From Actinomycetota bacterium (GTDB lineage Bacteria; Actinomycetota; Actinomycetes; Streptosporangiales; Streptosporangiaceae), in NCBI GenBank assembly GCA_019240215.1, contig JAFAYQ010000009.1, forward strand, positions 1 to 50,861: a DNA stretch of 50,861 bases, given 5' to 3'. The translations under genes and the position numbers were made by a program. Every line of letters begins with the position of its first letter. The first letter of the stretch is position 1. Shown here piece by piece: positions 37,730 to 46,450 of the stretch. The notes beneath the pieces are model-generated. The model saw nothing but the letters and a program-made list of their open reading frames with translations. It searched no databases and was not told where the DNA came from.

Positions 37730-38863
37730 TAGTTCGGCGACCTGGCGCTGGACCGCATGGTCGGCCGCCGAGGCCAGGCCCGCGTGGTACAGCCGCAGGT
37801 CGGTGGCGCCGGCCGCCAGCACCGCCTTGGCCTTGGCGGGCAGCTCGCCAGGGTCGGCTCCGAGCACGGCGACCGCGGGCAAGGTGGCGACGACCCGGCG
37901 GCCGGGCGCGACGGTCGCCGCCTCCTGAACGGTCGCCGACACCTGGGCGGCGGCCGGGCCGGCCGGGCCGGGACAGGCCAGGATGATGCCGTCGGCGCCG
38001 GCCGGGCCGAGCAGGGTGGTCAGCTGGTAGCCGGGGTTGGAGCCGGCTTCGGCCGGGTCCGGGTGGGCGTGCACGAGGACGCCGCGGCTGGGCGCGACCG
38101 CCCGGACCGCCGCCACCACGTACTCCAGGAAACCGGCGGCGGTCGCCGTCCGCACCGCGGCCAGCTGGGCGGCCAGCTCGGCCGGGACCTCGGGCGGCCC
38201 GTCGACGGCGGCCCGGACCGCGGCCGCGATGACGCCGGGGTCGGCTCCGGCCACCCGCATGGTGGCGGCGCAGTGGTCGCAGAAGCAGGCGTCGAGCAGG
38301 CGGCCGGCCGGGCGGGGCGGGGTGCCGCCGGTCTTGTCGTGGGCGCTGCCGTGGTCGTAGCCATACCAGCCGCAGGCTTCCAGCTCGACGTCGGTGACAC
38401 CGTCGAGCGCGGCGATCTCGGCCGCCAGCGCGGCCGCGTACTCGGCCACCGCGGGCACCCCGGCGCACAGCGCCCACGGGTAGGGGTCGCCGAACGCGTT
38501 GCGCACCGCGCACTCGGGGTGGGCGGCGGCCAGGCGACCGTTGTGGGTCACCACCACCCAGGCGTTGACCTGCAGCCCGGCCCCGCGCAGGGCGGCCGCG
38601 GCCCGTTCGAACGAGCCCGCCGCGGCCGGCTCGGGGTCGGCCGGGACCAGGTGCGCGCCCGCCCACCGGGCCGGGTCGGGCCGGTGGTAGACGGCCGCGT
38701 CGCGGGTCACCACCCGGTGCCCGGGGTGGAACGGGGTGACCGCCCGCACCGCGTGGTAGGCGGCCGCCAGCGACACCTCGGTGACCCCGAGCGCGGCGAC
38801 CCGGTCCGCGGCGGCCGGGTCGCCGTCCACATCCCACGGGTACAAGTAGGCGGCGACCGGCAC
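37727..38863 (-). CDS. Unrecognised TIM-barrel-like protein of the sugar-acid locus
   Basis: 378 aa, no signal peptide, Ala-rich. It begins with VAAYLYPWDVDGD and alternates predicted strands and helices as in a (beta/alpha)8 barrel: GVTEVSLAAAYHAV, LQVNAWVVVTHNGRLAAAHPE, CAVRNAFGDPYPWALC, VTDVELEACGWYGYDHG, RLLDACFCDHCAATM, GVLVHAHPDP. The CFCDHC cluster and the WxxxTHNG segment recall uncharacterised glycoside-hydrolase-like barrels. GTG 38863 starts two bases after the dehydrogenase stop, with GAGGG upstream, so it belongs to the pectin/sugar-acid operon. A hydrolase or isomerase acting on an imported uronide is a guess. Confidence 0.72.
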   Translation of the reverse strand: MPVAAYLYPWDVDGDPAAADRVAALGVTEVSLAAAYHAVRAVTPFHPGHRVVTRDAAVYHRPDPARWAGAHLVPADPEPAAAGSFERAAAALRGAGLQVNAWVVVTHNGRLAAAHPECAVRNAFGDPYPWALCAGVPAVAEYAAALAAEIAALDGVTDVELEACGWYGYDHGSAHDKTGGTPPRPAGRLLDACFCDHCAATMRVAGADPGVIAAAVRAAVDGPPEVPAELAAQLAAVRTATAAGFLEYVVAAVRAVAPSRGVLVHAHPDPAEAGSNPGYQLTTLLGPAGADGIILACPGPAGPAAAQVSATVQEAATVAPGRRVVATLPAVAVLGADPGELPAKAKAVLAAGATDLRLYHAGLASAADHAVQRQVAEL

Positions 38864-38865
38864 GG

Positions 38866-40338
38866 TCAGCCCTCGTCGGCCGCGGGGGCCAGCTGGGCGG
38901 GCAGCAGCTCGGCGGGCAGCCCCTGGTAGGCGACCGGCACCAGCCAGCGCCGGATCGCCGCCGACCCGACCGAGGTGGTGGCGGGGGCGGTGGTGGCCGG
39001 GTAGGGGCCGCCGTGGTGCTGGGCCGCGTTCACGGCCACTCCGGTCGGCCAGCCGTTCCACACGATCCGGCCCACGGTGCGCTGGAACACGGCGATGACC
39101 TGACGGGCGGTGGCCAGGTCGGCCTGGTCGCCCGGGTCGCCGTGGACGGCGCCGACCAGGTTGCCGCCGAGCTGGGCGAGCACCGGCAGCAGTTCCTCGG
39201 CCGAGGGGTAGGTGATCAGCAGCCCGGCCGGCCCGAATCGCTCCTTGGCCAGCACCTCGGTGTCGGCCGCGAACTCCTCGAGGGTGGTCGCGAACAACCG
39301 CGGGGTCGCCCCCCAGGGCCCCTCGCCGGTCGTCCCGGCCGCCACCGAGGTCACCGCCGGGTGGGCCTCGATCTCGGCCAGGGCCGCCTCGTAGCCGCTG
39401 TAGATCCGCTCGGACAGCATCGGGGCGCCGCTGGACTCGGTGACCGCGTCGGCGACCGCGCCCCGCAGCGCCTCGTCCTGAGCAGGCACGAACAGCAGGC
39501 CGGGGTTGGTGCAGAACTGCCCGGCCCCAAGCGTCAGCGAGCCCGCGTAGCCGGTGGCGATGTCGGCACCGCGCTGGGTGGCGGCGCCCGGCAGCACCAC
39601 CACCGGGTTGACCGCGCCGAGCTCGCCGAAGAACGGGATCGGCACCTCGCGCTCGGCGCAGATCTTGGCCAGCGCCAGCCCGCCCGCGGTCGAGCCGGTG
39701 AAACCGGCCGCCGCGATGTCCGGGTGCTTGAGCAGCTGCAGGCCCGCGTCGACCCCGTGGATGAGCGCGAACACCCCGGCCGGGGCGCCGGCCGACGCCA
39801 GCGCCTGCTGAGCGATCTGGGCGGTCAGGTCGGAGGTGCTGGGGTGGCCTTCGTGCGCCTTGACCACCACCGGGCAACCGGCCGCCAGCGCCGAGGCGGT
39901 GTCGCCGCCCATGACCGAGAACGCGAACGGGAAGTTGGACGCGGCGAACACCGCGACCGGGCCGACCGGGTGGCTGATCCGCTCGATCTCGGGGATCCCG
40001 CCGCCCGCCGGGCTCTCGGCCACGTCGTGGTAGCGGCCGTCGCGGAGCACGCCCGCGAACAGCCGCAGCTGGCCGGTGGTCCGGCCCACCTCGCCGGTCA
40101 GCCGGGTGTCACCCAGCGCGGTCTCCTCGTCGGCCAGCGCCGCCAGTTCCTTGGTCCGCTCGTCGAGGGCGTCGGCCACGGCCTCCAGGGCCCGGGCACG
40201 GTCCTCGTCGGCCAGCGCGGCCCAGGCCGGCAGCGCCTCGGCCGCCGCCGCGACCGCCGCGTCGACGTCGGCGCCCGGTGTCTCGGCCACCGGCTCCCCG
40301 GCGGGCTTACCTGTCCGCGGGTTGAACCCCTGAATCAT
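38866..40338 (-). CDS. 2,5-dioxopentanoate (alpha-ketoglutarate semialdehyde) dehydrogenase-type enzyme
   Basis: A 490-aa aldehyde dehydrogenase: QGFNPRTGKPAGEPV, GPVAVFAASNFPFAFSVMGG, CPVVVKAHEGHPSTS, FTGSTAGGLALAKI, the Glu in PFFGELGAVNPVVVLPG and the catalytic Cys in AGQFCTNPGLLFVP. The SNFPFAFSVMGGDTASALAAG and GQFCTNPGL segments are hallmarks of KGSADH enzymes that end the non-phosphorylative pentose and uronate pathways. ATG 40338 has a GGGG 5 bases upstream; GTG 40344 is an alternative. A perfect TGACA-C-TGTCA palindrome lies just upstream. Confidence 0.9.
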   Translation of the reverse strand: MIQGFNPRTGKPAGEPVAETPGADVDAAVAAAAEALPAWAALADEDRARALEAVADALDERTKELAALADEETALGDTRLTGEVGRTTGQLRLFAGVLRDGRYHDVAESPAGGGIPEIERISHPVGPVAVFAASNFPFAFSVMGGDTASALAAGCPVVVKAHEGHPSTSDLTAQIAQQALASAGAPAGVFALIHGVDAGLQLLKHPDIAAAGFTGSTAGGLALAKICAEREVPIPFFGELGAVNPVVVLPGAATQRGADIATGYAGSLTLGAGQFCTNPGLLFVPAQDEALRGAVADAVTESSGAPMLSERIYSGYEAALAEIEAHPAVTSVAAGTTGEGPWGATPRLFATTLEEFAADTEVLAKERFGPAGLLITYPSAEELLPVLAQLGGNLVGAVHGDPGDQADLATARQVIAVFQRTVGRIVWNGWPTGVAVNAAQHHGGPYPATTAPATTSVGSAAIRRWLVPVAYQGLPAELLPAQLAPAADEG

Positions 40339-40361
40339 CAGCACCCCAAACTCTGCGAATC

Positions 40362-40372
40362 TGACACTGTCA
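40362..40372. promoter_or_regulatory. Palindrome TGACACTGTCA before the dehydrogenase gene
   Basis: A perfect 11-base odd palindrome in the 39-base gap between the pectinesterase stop and the dehydrogenase start, followed by TCT. Its TGACA half-site also occurs in the promoter of the GntR gene (46475-46480 region), so it may be an operator for that regulator. Confidence 0.4.
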
Positions 40373-40377
40373 TCTCA

Positions 40378-41558
40378 TCACGCCCGCGGGACCCAGCCCG
40401 ACAGGGCGGGCGGCCGCCAGCCGGCCAGGTAGCTGGCCACCGTGTACGACCGGGCCTGGGCCGCGGTCAGCTGCGGGACCGTGACCCCGGCCGCGCCCGG
40501 GCCGACGTTGCCGTACTCGGCGAACCGGGCATCCTGCCAGGGGAACGGCGGGCTGAACCAGTTCTGCCACTGCTGCGGGCTGATCGCCGCCGCCAGGTAG
40601 CTGTCCCGCACGGTGATCTGCGGCACCGGGTCCACCGTCCCGGTGTGGATCCACGGCCGGGCCAGGAAGTAACTGGCCGCGGCCAGGTTGCCGGGGCGGT
40701 TGACGATCGCGCTGCGGGTGACCAGATACCCATACTTCTGCGCGGCAATCGTGTCCGGGGCGCTGACCGTGCCGCCCGGGTGGCCGAGGATGTCGATCGT
40801 GTCGCGGTCGAACACGGCCGTGCCGGAGCCGCACAGGAAGTCCACGTCGCCGGTGATGTAGTCGTCGTAGTACAGCTGCCGGGCCGGTGGCGGGCTGGCC
40901 TGCCCGGGCGGGGAGGTCGCGGGCGGGCCGCCGGCCGCGAAGCACTGCTCGGGCGTGAACGGATCGGCGTAGGAGCTGGCGAACACCGTGTCCTGCAGGC
41001 CGAGCAGCCGGTCGTGGGCGTAGGTCACCCGGTCGGCGACGGTCTTGACCGCCACCGCCTGGGGCGAGGTGATCTCCGGGTGGGCGGTGGGGTCGAAGGT
41101 GTTCTGGACGGTGATCCCGTAGGCGGCGAAGCCGTTCCCGGCCACCGACAGGGTCGCGCTGCAGTCGGTGCCGTACTGGTTGCCGTTGGGGGCCACGGTG
41201 CCGTGGGCCAGGTCGTCGGTGATCACCACGTCGGCCGCCCGCCCGGTGGCGCCGAGCAGGGTCAGGTCCGGCTTGTCGGGTGGCACGTACACCTGGCCGG
41301 TGTAGGTGCCGGGGCTGATCACGATGGTGACGGGGCCGGGCCCGGCGGGCACCGCGTCGACGGCGGCCTGCACGGAGTGGTACTCCCCCGGCCGGGACCC
41401 GACCCGCAGCGTCCGGCCCGGGGAGGCCGCCGCCGGGCCGGCCAGCGCGGCGACGGCGAGCACGACCGCGATGAGGGCGAGCCGGAGCGGATGTGGCTGG
41501 TGAAGCTGGCGGGGCTGGCGGGGTGTGTGAGGACAGGGGGGTTGGCGGCGCGTCGCAT
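40378..41558 (-). CDS. Secreted pectinesterase (CE8), start disrupted by an apparent -1 frame break
   Basis: About 390 aa. Pectin methylesterase motifs are intact: SVQAAVDAVPAGPG, NTFDP, LLGLQDTVFA, DYITGDVDFLCGSG and SYFLARPW. A signal peptide (LALIAVVLAVAALAGPAAA) is in frame with them, yet no ATG, GTG or TTG precedes it in that frame after the polygalacturonase stop, except GTG codons inside the helix. The only good start, ATG 41558 (six bases after the upstream TGA), is in the neighbouring frame. The two frames join at a run of six C on the coding strand (41536-41541) by one extra base or a -1 shift. Enzyme role: demethylating pectin outside the cell. Confidence 0.78.
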
Positions 41559-41564
41559 CGCGGG

Positions 41565-42992
41565 TCAGCCGGTCTGCTCGACGCCGCCGACGGTGACGTC
41601 CTTGACCACGAGGTTGGAGATGTACTGGGCCGAGTTGGCGGCGGTGGAGGTGGTGACGGTGATGTCCGCCAGGGTGGCGGTGCCGACCGGGTCGCTGGCC
41701 GACGCGCCCACGATCGACCACACCCCGGCGCACTGGTCCACGGTCCAGTCGGCCAGCGTGATGCCGGTCAGGTCGGGCGGGAAGCCGCCGGTCTGGCCGC
41801 TGTAGTTGCCCTGGATGAGCAGCAGCGGGCCGCCGATCGTGCCCGCCGTGACCCGGTAGACGTTGGTGTTCTGCACGTAGCCGCCGCGCAGGGTGTTGCT
41901 CTTGATCCGGTGGCCGGCCTGCAGGTTGGCGCTGTTCATGGTCAGGTCGCGGGCGTAGACGTTCTTGACCCCGCCGCTCATCTCGCTGCCGATGGTGATG
42001 CCGCCGTGGCCGTCAGCGAAGTCGCAGTGCTGGATGACGACGTTCTGGCAGGGCACGCCGACCCGCCGCCCGTCGGTGTCGCGGCCCGATTTGATCGCCA
42101 TGCAGTCGTCGCCGGTGTTGTAGGTGACGTGGTCGACGACGACCCCGTCGCACGACTCGGGGTCGCAGCCGTCGGTGTTGGGACCGGACGAGGCGATGGT
42201 CAGCCCGCTGATCGTCACGTCGCGGCACAGGTTCGGGTTCAGGTGCCAGAACGGCGAGTTGATGACCGTGACCCCTTCCAGCAGGACCCGGTCGCTGGCG
42301 AACGGCTGGATCATCTGCGGCGGCAGGTAGGACCCGTCGCCGTAGACCCGCTGGCTGACCGGGACGCCGGCGTCGGCCTGCGCTTCCAGCCGGTCGAAGG
42401 CCGGGGTCTCCAGGTTCTTCCAGTTCCACCAGTGGTTGGCGTCGGCTTGGCCGTTCAGGGTGCCGGAGCCGGTAACGGCGATGTCGTGCTGCCCGTAGGA
42501 GTAGATGAACGGCGAGTAGTTCATCAGCTCGATGCCCTGCCAGCGGGTGAACACCAGCGGGTAGTAGTCGTCCGGGTTCTGGCTGAACAAGATCGTCGAC
42601 CCCGGCTCCAGGTGCAGGTCGACGCCGCTCAGCAGGTGGATGGCGGCGCTCGCCCAGGACCCGGCCGGGACCACCACGTGCCCGCCGCCGGCCCGGCTGG
42701 CGGCTCCGATGGCGGCCCGGAACGCGGCCGTGCAGTCGAACGCGCCGTCGCCCTTGGCCCCGAAGTCGGTGACCGGGAAGTCCCGGGCCGGGAAGCGCGG
42801 ACGGCGCACCGAGGCGACGATCCGGTCGGCGGCCGCGTCGGCCGCCCGGGTCGGGGCACCGCCGGTGCGGCCGCCGGACGCGGCGCGGGCGGCACCGCTG
42901 GCGGGGCCGGTCAGCGCGGGCAGCGTCAATGCGCCGGCGCCGGTCATGGCAGCCAGTCGCAGCAGGTCACGCCGGGTCAGTTGGTGGGGCAT
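41565..42992 (-). CDS. Tat-exported polygalacturonase (GH28)
   Basis: 475 aa. A twin-arginine signal (TRRDLLRLAAMTGAGALTLP) is followed by a right-handed beta-helix. GH28 catalytic motifs in order: NTDGCDPE (Asp), NTGDDCMAIKSG (Asp pair), GHGGITIGSEMSGG (His) and HRIKS (Arg/Lys). VTDFGAKGDGAFDCTAAF marks the N-terminus of the fold. It cleaves galacturonan outside the cell. Followed after 6 bases by the putative pectinesterase ATG; preceded by a 52-base gap from the sugar-acid dehydratase gene. Confidence 0.94.
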   Translation of the reverse strand: MPHQLTRRDLLRLAAMTGAGALTLPALTGPASGAARAASGGRTGGAPTRAADAAADRIVASVRRPRFPARDFPVTDFGAKGDGAFDCTAAFRAAIGAASRAGGGHVVVPAGSWASAAIHLLSGVDLHLEPGSTILFSQNPDDYYPLVFTRWQGIELMNYSPFIYSYGQHDIAVTGSGTLNGQADANHWWNWKNLETPAFDRLEAQADAGVPVSQRVYGDGSYLPPQMIQPFASDRVLLEGVTVINSPFWHLNPNLCRDVTISGLTIASSGPNTDGCDPESCDGVVVDHVTYNTGDDCMAIKSGRDTDGRRVGVPCQNVVIQHCDFADGHGGITIGSEMSGGVKNVYARDLTMNSANLQAGHRIKSNTLRGGYVQNTNVYRVTAGTIGGPLLLIQGNYSGQTGGFPPDLTGITLADWTVDQCAGVWSIVGASASDPVGTATLADITVTTSTAANSAQYISNLVVKDVTVGGVEQTG

Positions 42993-43044
42993 CGTTGCTC
43001 ACCGCTTCCACTAGTGCGGGCTGGGATCCCCCCTCACTGACCCC

Positions 43045-44784
43045 TTACTTGGGATCAGGGCTTGGATTGCGGCCCTGCTTGGCCAGGAACGCGAAGTCGC
43101 AGCCTTCGTTGGCCTGGGTGATCTGCTCGGTGAACAGGACCCCGTAGCCGCGCTCGAACTTGGGCTCGGGCGCCTGCCAGGCCGCCCGGCGGGCGGCCAG
43201 TTCCTCGTCGGAGACCTCCAGCCGCAGTTCCCGGGCGGCGGCGTCCAGCGTGATCAGGTCGCCGGTGCGGACCAGGGCCAGCGGGCCGCCCACGAACGAT
43301 TCGGGGGCCACGTGCAGCACGCAGGCCCCGTAGCTGGTGCCGCTCATCCGCGCGTCGGAGATCCGCACCATGTCGCGGACGCCCTGCTTGAGCAGGTAGT
43401 CGGGGATCGGCAGCATGCCGTACTCGGGCATCCCGGGACCGCCCTTGGGCCCGGCGTTGCGCAGCACCAGCACGGTGTCGGCGGTGACGCCCAGGGCCGG
43501 GTCGTTGATCCGTTTTTGCAGGTCCGCGTAACTGTCAAAGACGACAGCGGGGCCGGTGTGCTTGAGCAGCCGCGGCTCGGCCGCGATGTGCTTGACCACT
43601 GCCCCGTCGGGGGCCAGGTTGCCGCGCAGCACCGCTACCCCGCCCTCGGCCGACAGCGCCCGGTCCGGGGTGCGGATGACGTCGTCGTTGTAGATGGTGG
43701 CGCCTTCGAGCTGCTGGCCGAAGGTGCCGCCGCTGACCGTGGGCCGGTCCAGGTGGAGGGCGCCGGGCACGGTGGCGAGCTGGGCCAGCAGCGCCCGCAG
43801 GCCGCCCGCGAAGTAGAAGTCCTCCATCAGGTAGGCCCCGCTGGGCTGGATGTTGGCCAGCACGGGAACCCGGCGGGAGATCTCGTCGAAGTCGTCCAGG
43901 GTCAGCTTGACGTTGGCCCGGCCGGCCATCGCGACCAGGTGGATCAGCGCGTTGGTGGAGCCGCCGAGGGCGAGCACGGTGGCGGCCGCGTCCTCGAACG
44001 CCGCGCGGGTCAAGATCGCGGCCGGCCGCAGGTCGTCCCACACCATCTGCACGATCCGGCGGCCGGTGTCGACCGCGTTGCGGTAGTGGGCGGAGTCGAC
44101 GGCCGGGATCGAGGCGGCCCCCGGCATCGTCATCCCCAGCGCCTCGGCGGCCGAGGTCATGGTCGAGGCGGTGCCCATCGTCATGCAGTGCCCGGGTGAG
44201 CGGGCGATCCCGCCCTCCAGGTCGGCCAGTTCGCAGTCGCCGATCAGCCCGGCCCGGGCGTCGTCCCAGAACTTCCACTGGGCGGTGCCGCTGCCGACGG
44301 TCCGGCCGCGGTAGTTGCCGCTCAGCATCGGCCCGGCCGGCAGGTAGATGGCGGGCAGGCCGGCGCTGGTCGCCCCCATCAGCAGGGCCGGGGTGGTCTT
44401 GTCGCAGCCGCCCATCAGCACCGCGCCGTCGGCCGGGTAGGAGCGCAGCAGCTCCTCGGTGTCCATCGCCAGCAGGTTCCGGTACATCATCGGGGTCGGC
44501 TTCTGGAACGACTCCGACAGCGTGGCCACCGGGAACTCGATCGGGAAGCCGCCGGCCTCCAGCACGCCCCGCTTGACCTGGGCGGCCCGCTCGCGCAGGT
44601 GCATGTGGCAGCCGTTCATCTCCGACCAGGTGTTGAGGATGGCGATGATCGGCTTGCCCAGGTGCTCCTCGGGGGTGACGCCGAGCTGGCGCATCCGCGA
44701 CCGGTGGCCGAACGCCCGCAGGCCGGAGGTCCGCTCACGGCCGAACCAGCTGTGACTCCGCAGTTCCTCGGGGGTCCTGGTCAC
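43045..44784 (-). CDS. IlvD/EDD-family sugar-acid dehydratase (arabinonate/xylonate type)
   Basis: 579 aa. The three expected [2Fe-2S] cysteines are visible in ILNTWSEMNGCHMHLRERA, LMGGCDKTTPALLMG and RSPGHCMTMGTASTM. GGFPIEFPVATLSESFQKPT and RISDARMSGTSYGACVLH are also characteristic. The first two segments match the sugar-acid branch (L-arabinonate, D-xylonate and similar) rather than the branched-chain amino acid enzyme IlvD. It would make a 2-keto-3-deoxy acid. GTG 44784 overlaps the upstream gene's stop (GTGA). The reading frame is open upstream to 45651, but that is shadow. Confidence 0.88.
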   Translation of the reverse strand: MTRTPEELRSHSWFGRERTSGLRAFGHRSRMRQLGVTPEEHLGKPIIAILNTWSEMNGCHMHLRERAAQVKRGVLEAGGFPIEFPVATLSESFQKPTPMMYRNLLAMDTEELLRSYPADGAVLMGGCDKTTPALLMGATSAGLPAIYLPAGPMLSGNYRGRTVGSGTAQWKFWDDARAGLIGDCELADLEGGIARSPGHCMTMGTASTMTSAAEALGMTMPGAASIPAVDSAHYRNAVDTGRRIVQMVWDDLRPAAILTRAAFEDAAATVLALGGSTNALIHLVAMAGRANVKLTLDDFDEISRRVPVLANIQPSGAYLMEDFYFAGGLRALLAQLATVPGALHLDRPTVSGGTFGQQLEGATIYNDDVIRTPDRALSAEGGVAVLRGNLAPDGAVVKHIAAEPRLLKHTGPAVVFDSYADLQKRINDPALGVTADTVLVLRNAGPKGGPGMPEYGMLPIPDYLLKQGVRDMVRISDARMSGTSYGACVLHVAPESFVGGPLALVRTGDLITLDAAARELRLEVSDEELAARRAAWQAPEPKFERGYGVLFTEQITQANEGCDFAFLAKQGRNPSPDPK

Positions 44785-45749
44785 GGCTGCACCTCGGCCG
44801 GGCCCTCGGCCGGGTCCAGGCTCCAGGAGCGGAGGATCTCGGTCACGGCCGCTCTGGTCTCCTTGGGCAGCACCCGGCTGGGCGGCCGCACGTCCCGGCC
44901 GCAGAGCCCGAGCTGGGCCAGCGCCTCCTTGACCACGCTGACGTTGTCGGCCGACCCGGCCGCCGCCCGCAGGTCCTCGAACGGCCGGATCAGCTCCCAG
45001 GTGTCCATCGCGCCGTCGCGGTCGCCGCCCCGCAGCGCGCCCAGCAGCGACAGCGACAGCGAGGGGCTGACGTTGGCCAGCCCCGAGGTGAAGCCGCGGG
45101 CGCCGTAGGCCCAGTAGCCGGGGGCGTAGGGCTCGGCCAGCCCGGACAGCCAGGTGAACCGGTCCAGGCCGGCGTCGCGGGCGACCGCCCCGAACCGGGC
45201 CGCGTCCTTGACCCCGTACTTGACCCCGACGACGTTGGGGCTGCGGGCCCCCAGCTCGGCGATCTGGGCCCCGGTGATCTGCTCGCTGCGCACGTAGAGG
45301 ACCACGCCGAGGTCGGGGACGGTGTCGGCGATGGCCTGGTGGTAATCCACCCAGCCCTCGGCCGCCTGGTACGGGTGCACCGGCTGGTGGATCATGATCA
45401 TCTTCGCGCCGGTGTCCTGGGCGTGCCGGGCCGCCTCGATCGCGGTGGCGACGTCGTGGCCGACGCCCGCCAGCACGTCGGCGTAACCGCCCTGGCCGGC
45501 CTCGCTGGTGGCCGCCCGGACCGCCCGCTCGGTCGCCTCGCGGGCCTCGGCCGCGGTCAGCGCGTAGAACTCGCCGGTGTTGCCGTTGGCGGTGACGACC
45601 GTGATCCCGGAGTCGACCACCCGCCGGATGAGGTCGGTGTAGGTGCCCCATTCCGGGCTGCCGTCGGGCCGCATCGGCGTCACCGGGATCACCACCACGG
45701 TCCCGAGCGCGTCCTTGAGCCGGGTGAGGCCGGCCTGGTCAAGTGCCAT
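44781..45749 (-). CDS. DHDPS/NAL-family enzyme, probable 2-keto-3-deoxy-acid dehydratase
   Basis: A 322-aa class I aldolase-like barrel. ANGNTGEFYALTAAE, the Tyr in GVVLYVRSEQ and the Schiff-base Lys in VVGVKYGVKD are the family's catalytic stations. In this superfamily, members convert 5-dehydro-4-deoxyglucarate or 2-keto-3-deoxyarabinonate to 2-oxoglutarate semialdehyde. With an arabinonate-type dehydratase before it and a KGSADH-type enzyme after it, a dehydratase role is more likely than aldol cleavage. ATG 45749 lies inside the end of the GntR gene (11-base overlap) with a GGGGG ribosome-binding site. Confidence 0.83.
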   Translation of the reverse strand: MALDQAGLTRLKDALGTVVVIPVTPMRPDGSPEWGTYTDLIRRVVDSGITVVTANGNTGEFYALTAAEAREATERAVRAATSEAGQGGYADVLAGVGHDVATAIEAARHAQDTGAKMIMIHQPVHPYQAAEGWVDYHQAIADTVPDLGVVLYVRSEQITGAQIAELGARSPNVVGVKYGVKDAARFGAVARDAGLDRFTWLSGLAEPYAPGYWAYGARGFTSGLANVSPSLSLSLLGALRGGDRDGAMDTWELIRPFEDLRAAAGSADNVSVVKEALAQLGLCGRDVRPPSRVLPKETRAAVTEILRSWSLDPAEGPAEVQP

Positions 45750-46440
45750 CGATACCCCCGAGGGATGGGAAGTTTCTGGTCACGAACGACTCAATGTGAT
45801 CATGCAGCAAGCGGGCGGCGGAGCTGGCGTCGCCGGCCACGGCGGCGGCCAGGATCGCCTCGTGCTCGGCCGCCTCTTCCGGCCAGGTCGGGACCGCGTC
45901 AGTGACGGCCGACGGAGAGCGCCGCCAGGCCGCCACCGACACCAGCGCGGTCTGGTCGCGCAGGTCGTCCAGCATCCGGATCAGCAGCGCGTTCCCACAG
46001 CCACCATAGAGGCCGCGGTGGAAGTCCCGGTTGGCGAGGCTCCGCTCGGCCGGGCCGGCCGCCCCGGCCGCCTGGTCCAGGGCCCGCCGGGCGGTGGGCC
46101 AGTCGCCGCCCCGGCGTATCGTCCGCCGCAGCGCCTCCGGTTCGAGCAGCAGCCGCACGTCGTACACCGAGCGGACCAGCTCGTCGTCGACCAGGCGGAC
46201 GCTGGCCCCCTTGTACGGGCTCATGGTGACCAGCCCGGCCCCGTTGAGCGTTTTCAGGGCTTCCCGGACCGGCGTCTTGGACACGCCCAGCAGGCCCGCC
46301 AGCTCGGTCTCGACCAGGCTGTCGCCCGGCCGCAGCTCCCCGGTGAGGATCGCGTGCTTGATCGCGTCCAGCACCAGCACGGTCCGCGACGGGGCGGCGG
46401 CCAGTGAGGTTCCGAGCGCCGGTCGCACGTCAGATCTCAT
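45739..46440 (-). CDS. GntR/FCD-family transcriptional regulator
   Basis: 233 aa. The N-terminal winged helix is LDAIKHAILTGELRPGDSL, GVSKTPVREALKTLNGAGLV and YKGASVRLV. A C-terminal FCD ligand domain carries metal/ligand His residues (ANRDFHRGLY, EEAAEHEAIL, LLHDHIESF). FCD members commonly sense sugar acids. ATG 46440 is chosen over ATG 46470 because the latter lies between the -35 and -10 boxes. First gene of the sugar-acid/pectin run and its likely regulator. Confidence 0.92.
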   Translation of the reverse strand: MRSDVRPALGTSLAAAPSRTVLVLDAIKHAILTGELRPGDSLVETELAGLLGVSKTPVREALKTLNGAGLVTMSPYKGASVRLVDDELVRSVYDVRLLLEPEALRRTIRRGGDWPTARRALDQAAGAAGPAERSLANRDFHRGLYGGCGNALLIRMLDDLRDQTALVSVAAWRRSPSAVTDAVPTWPEEAAEHEAILAAAVAGDASSAARLLHDHIESFVTRNFPSLGGIDGT

Positions 46441-46450
46441 ATACGACCCG

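Noticed and set aside
44785..45651. Extension of the sugar-acid dehydratase to 45651 as a fusion protein
   Set aside because: The extra part is an out-of-frame shadow of the DHDPS-family gene; the GTGA overlap at 44781-44784 marks the true start.
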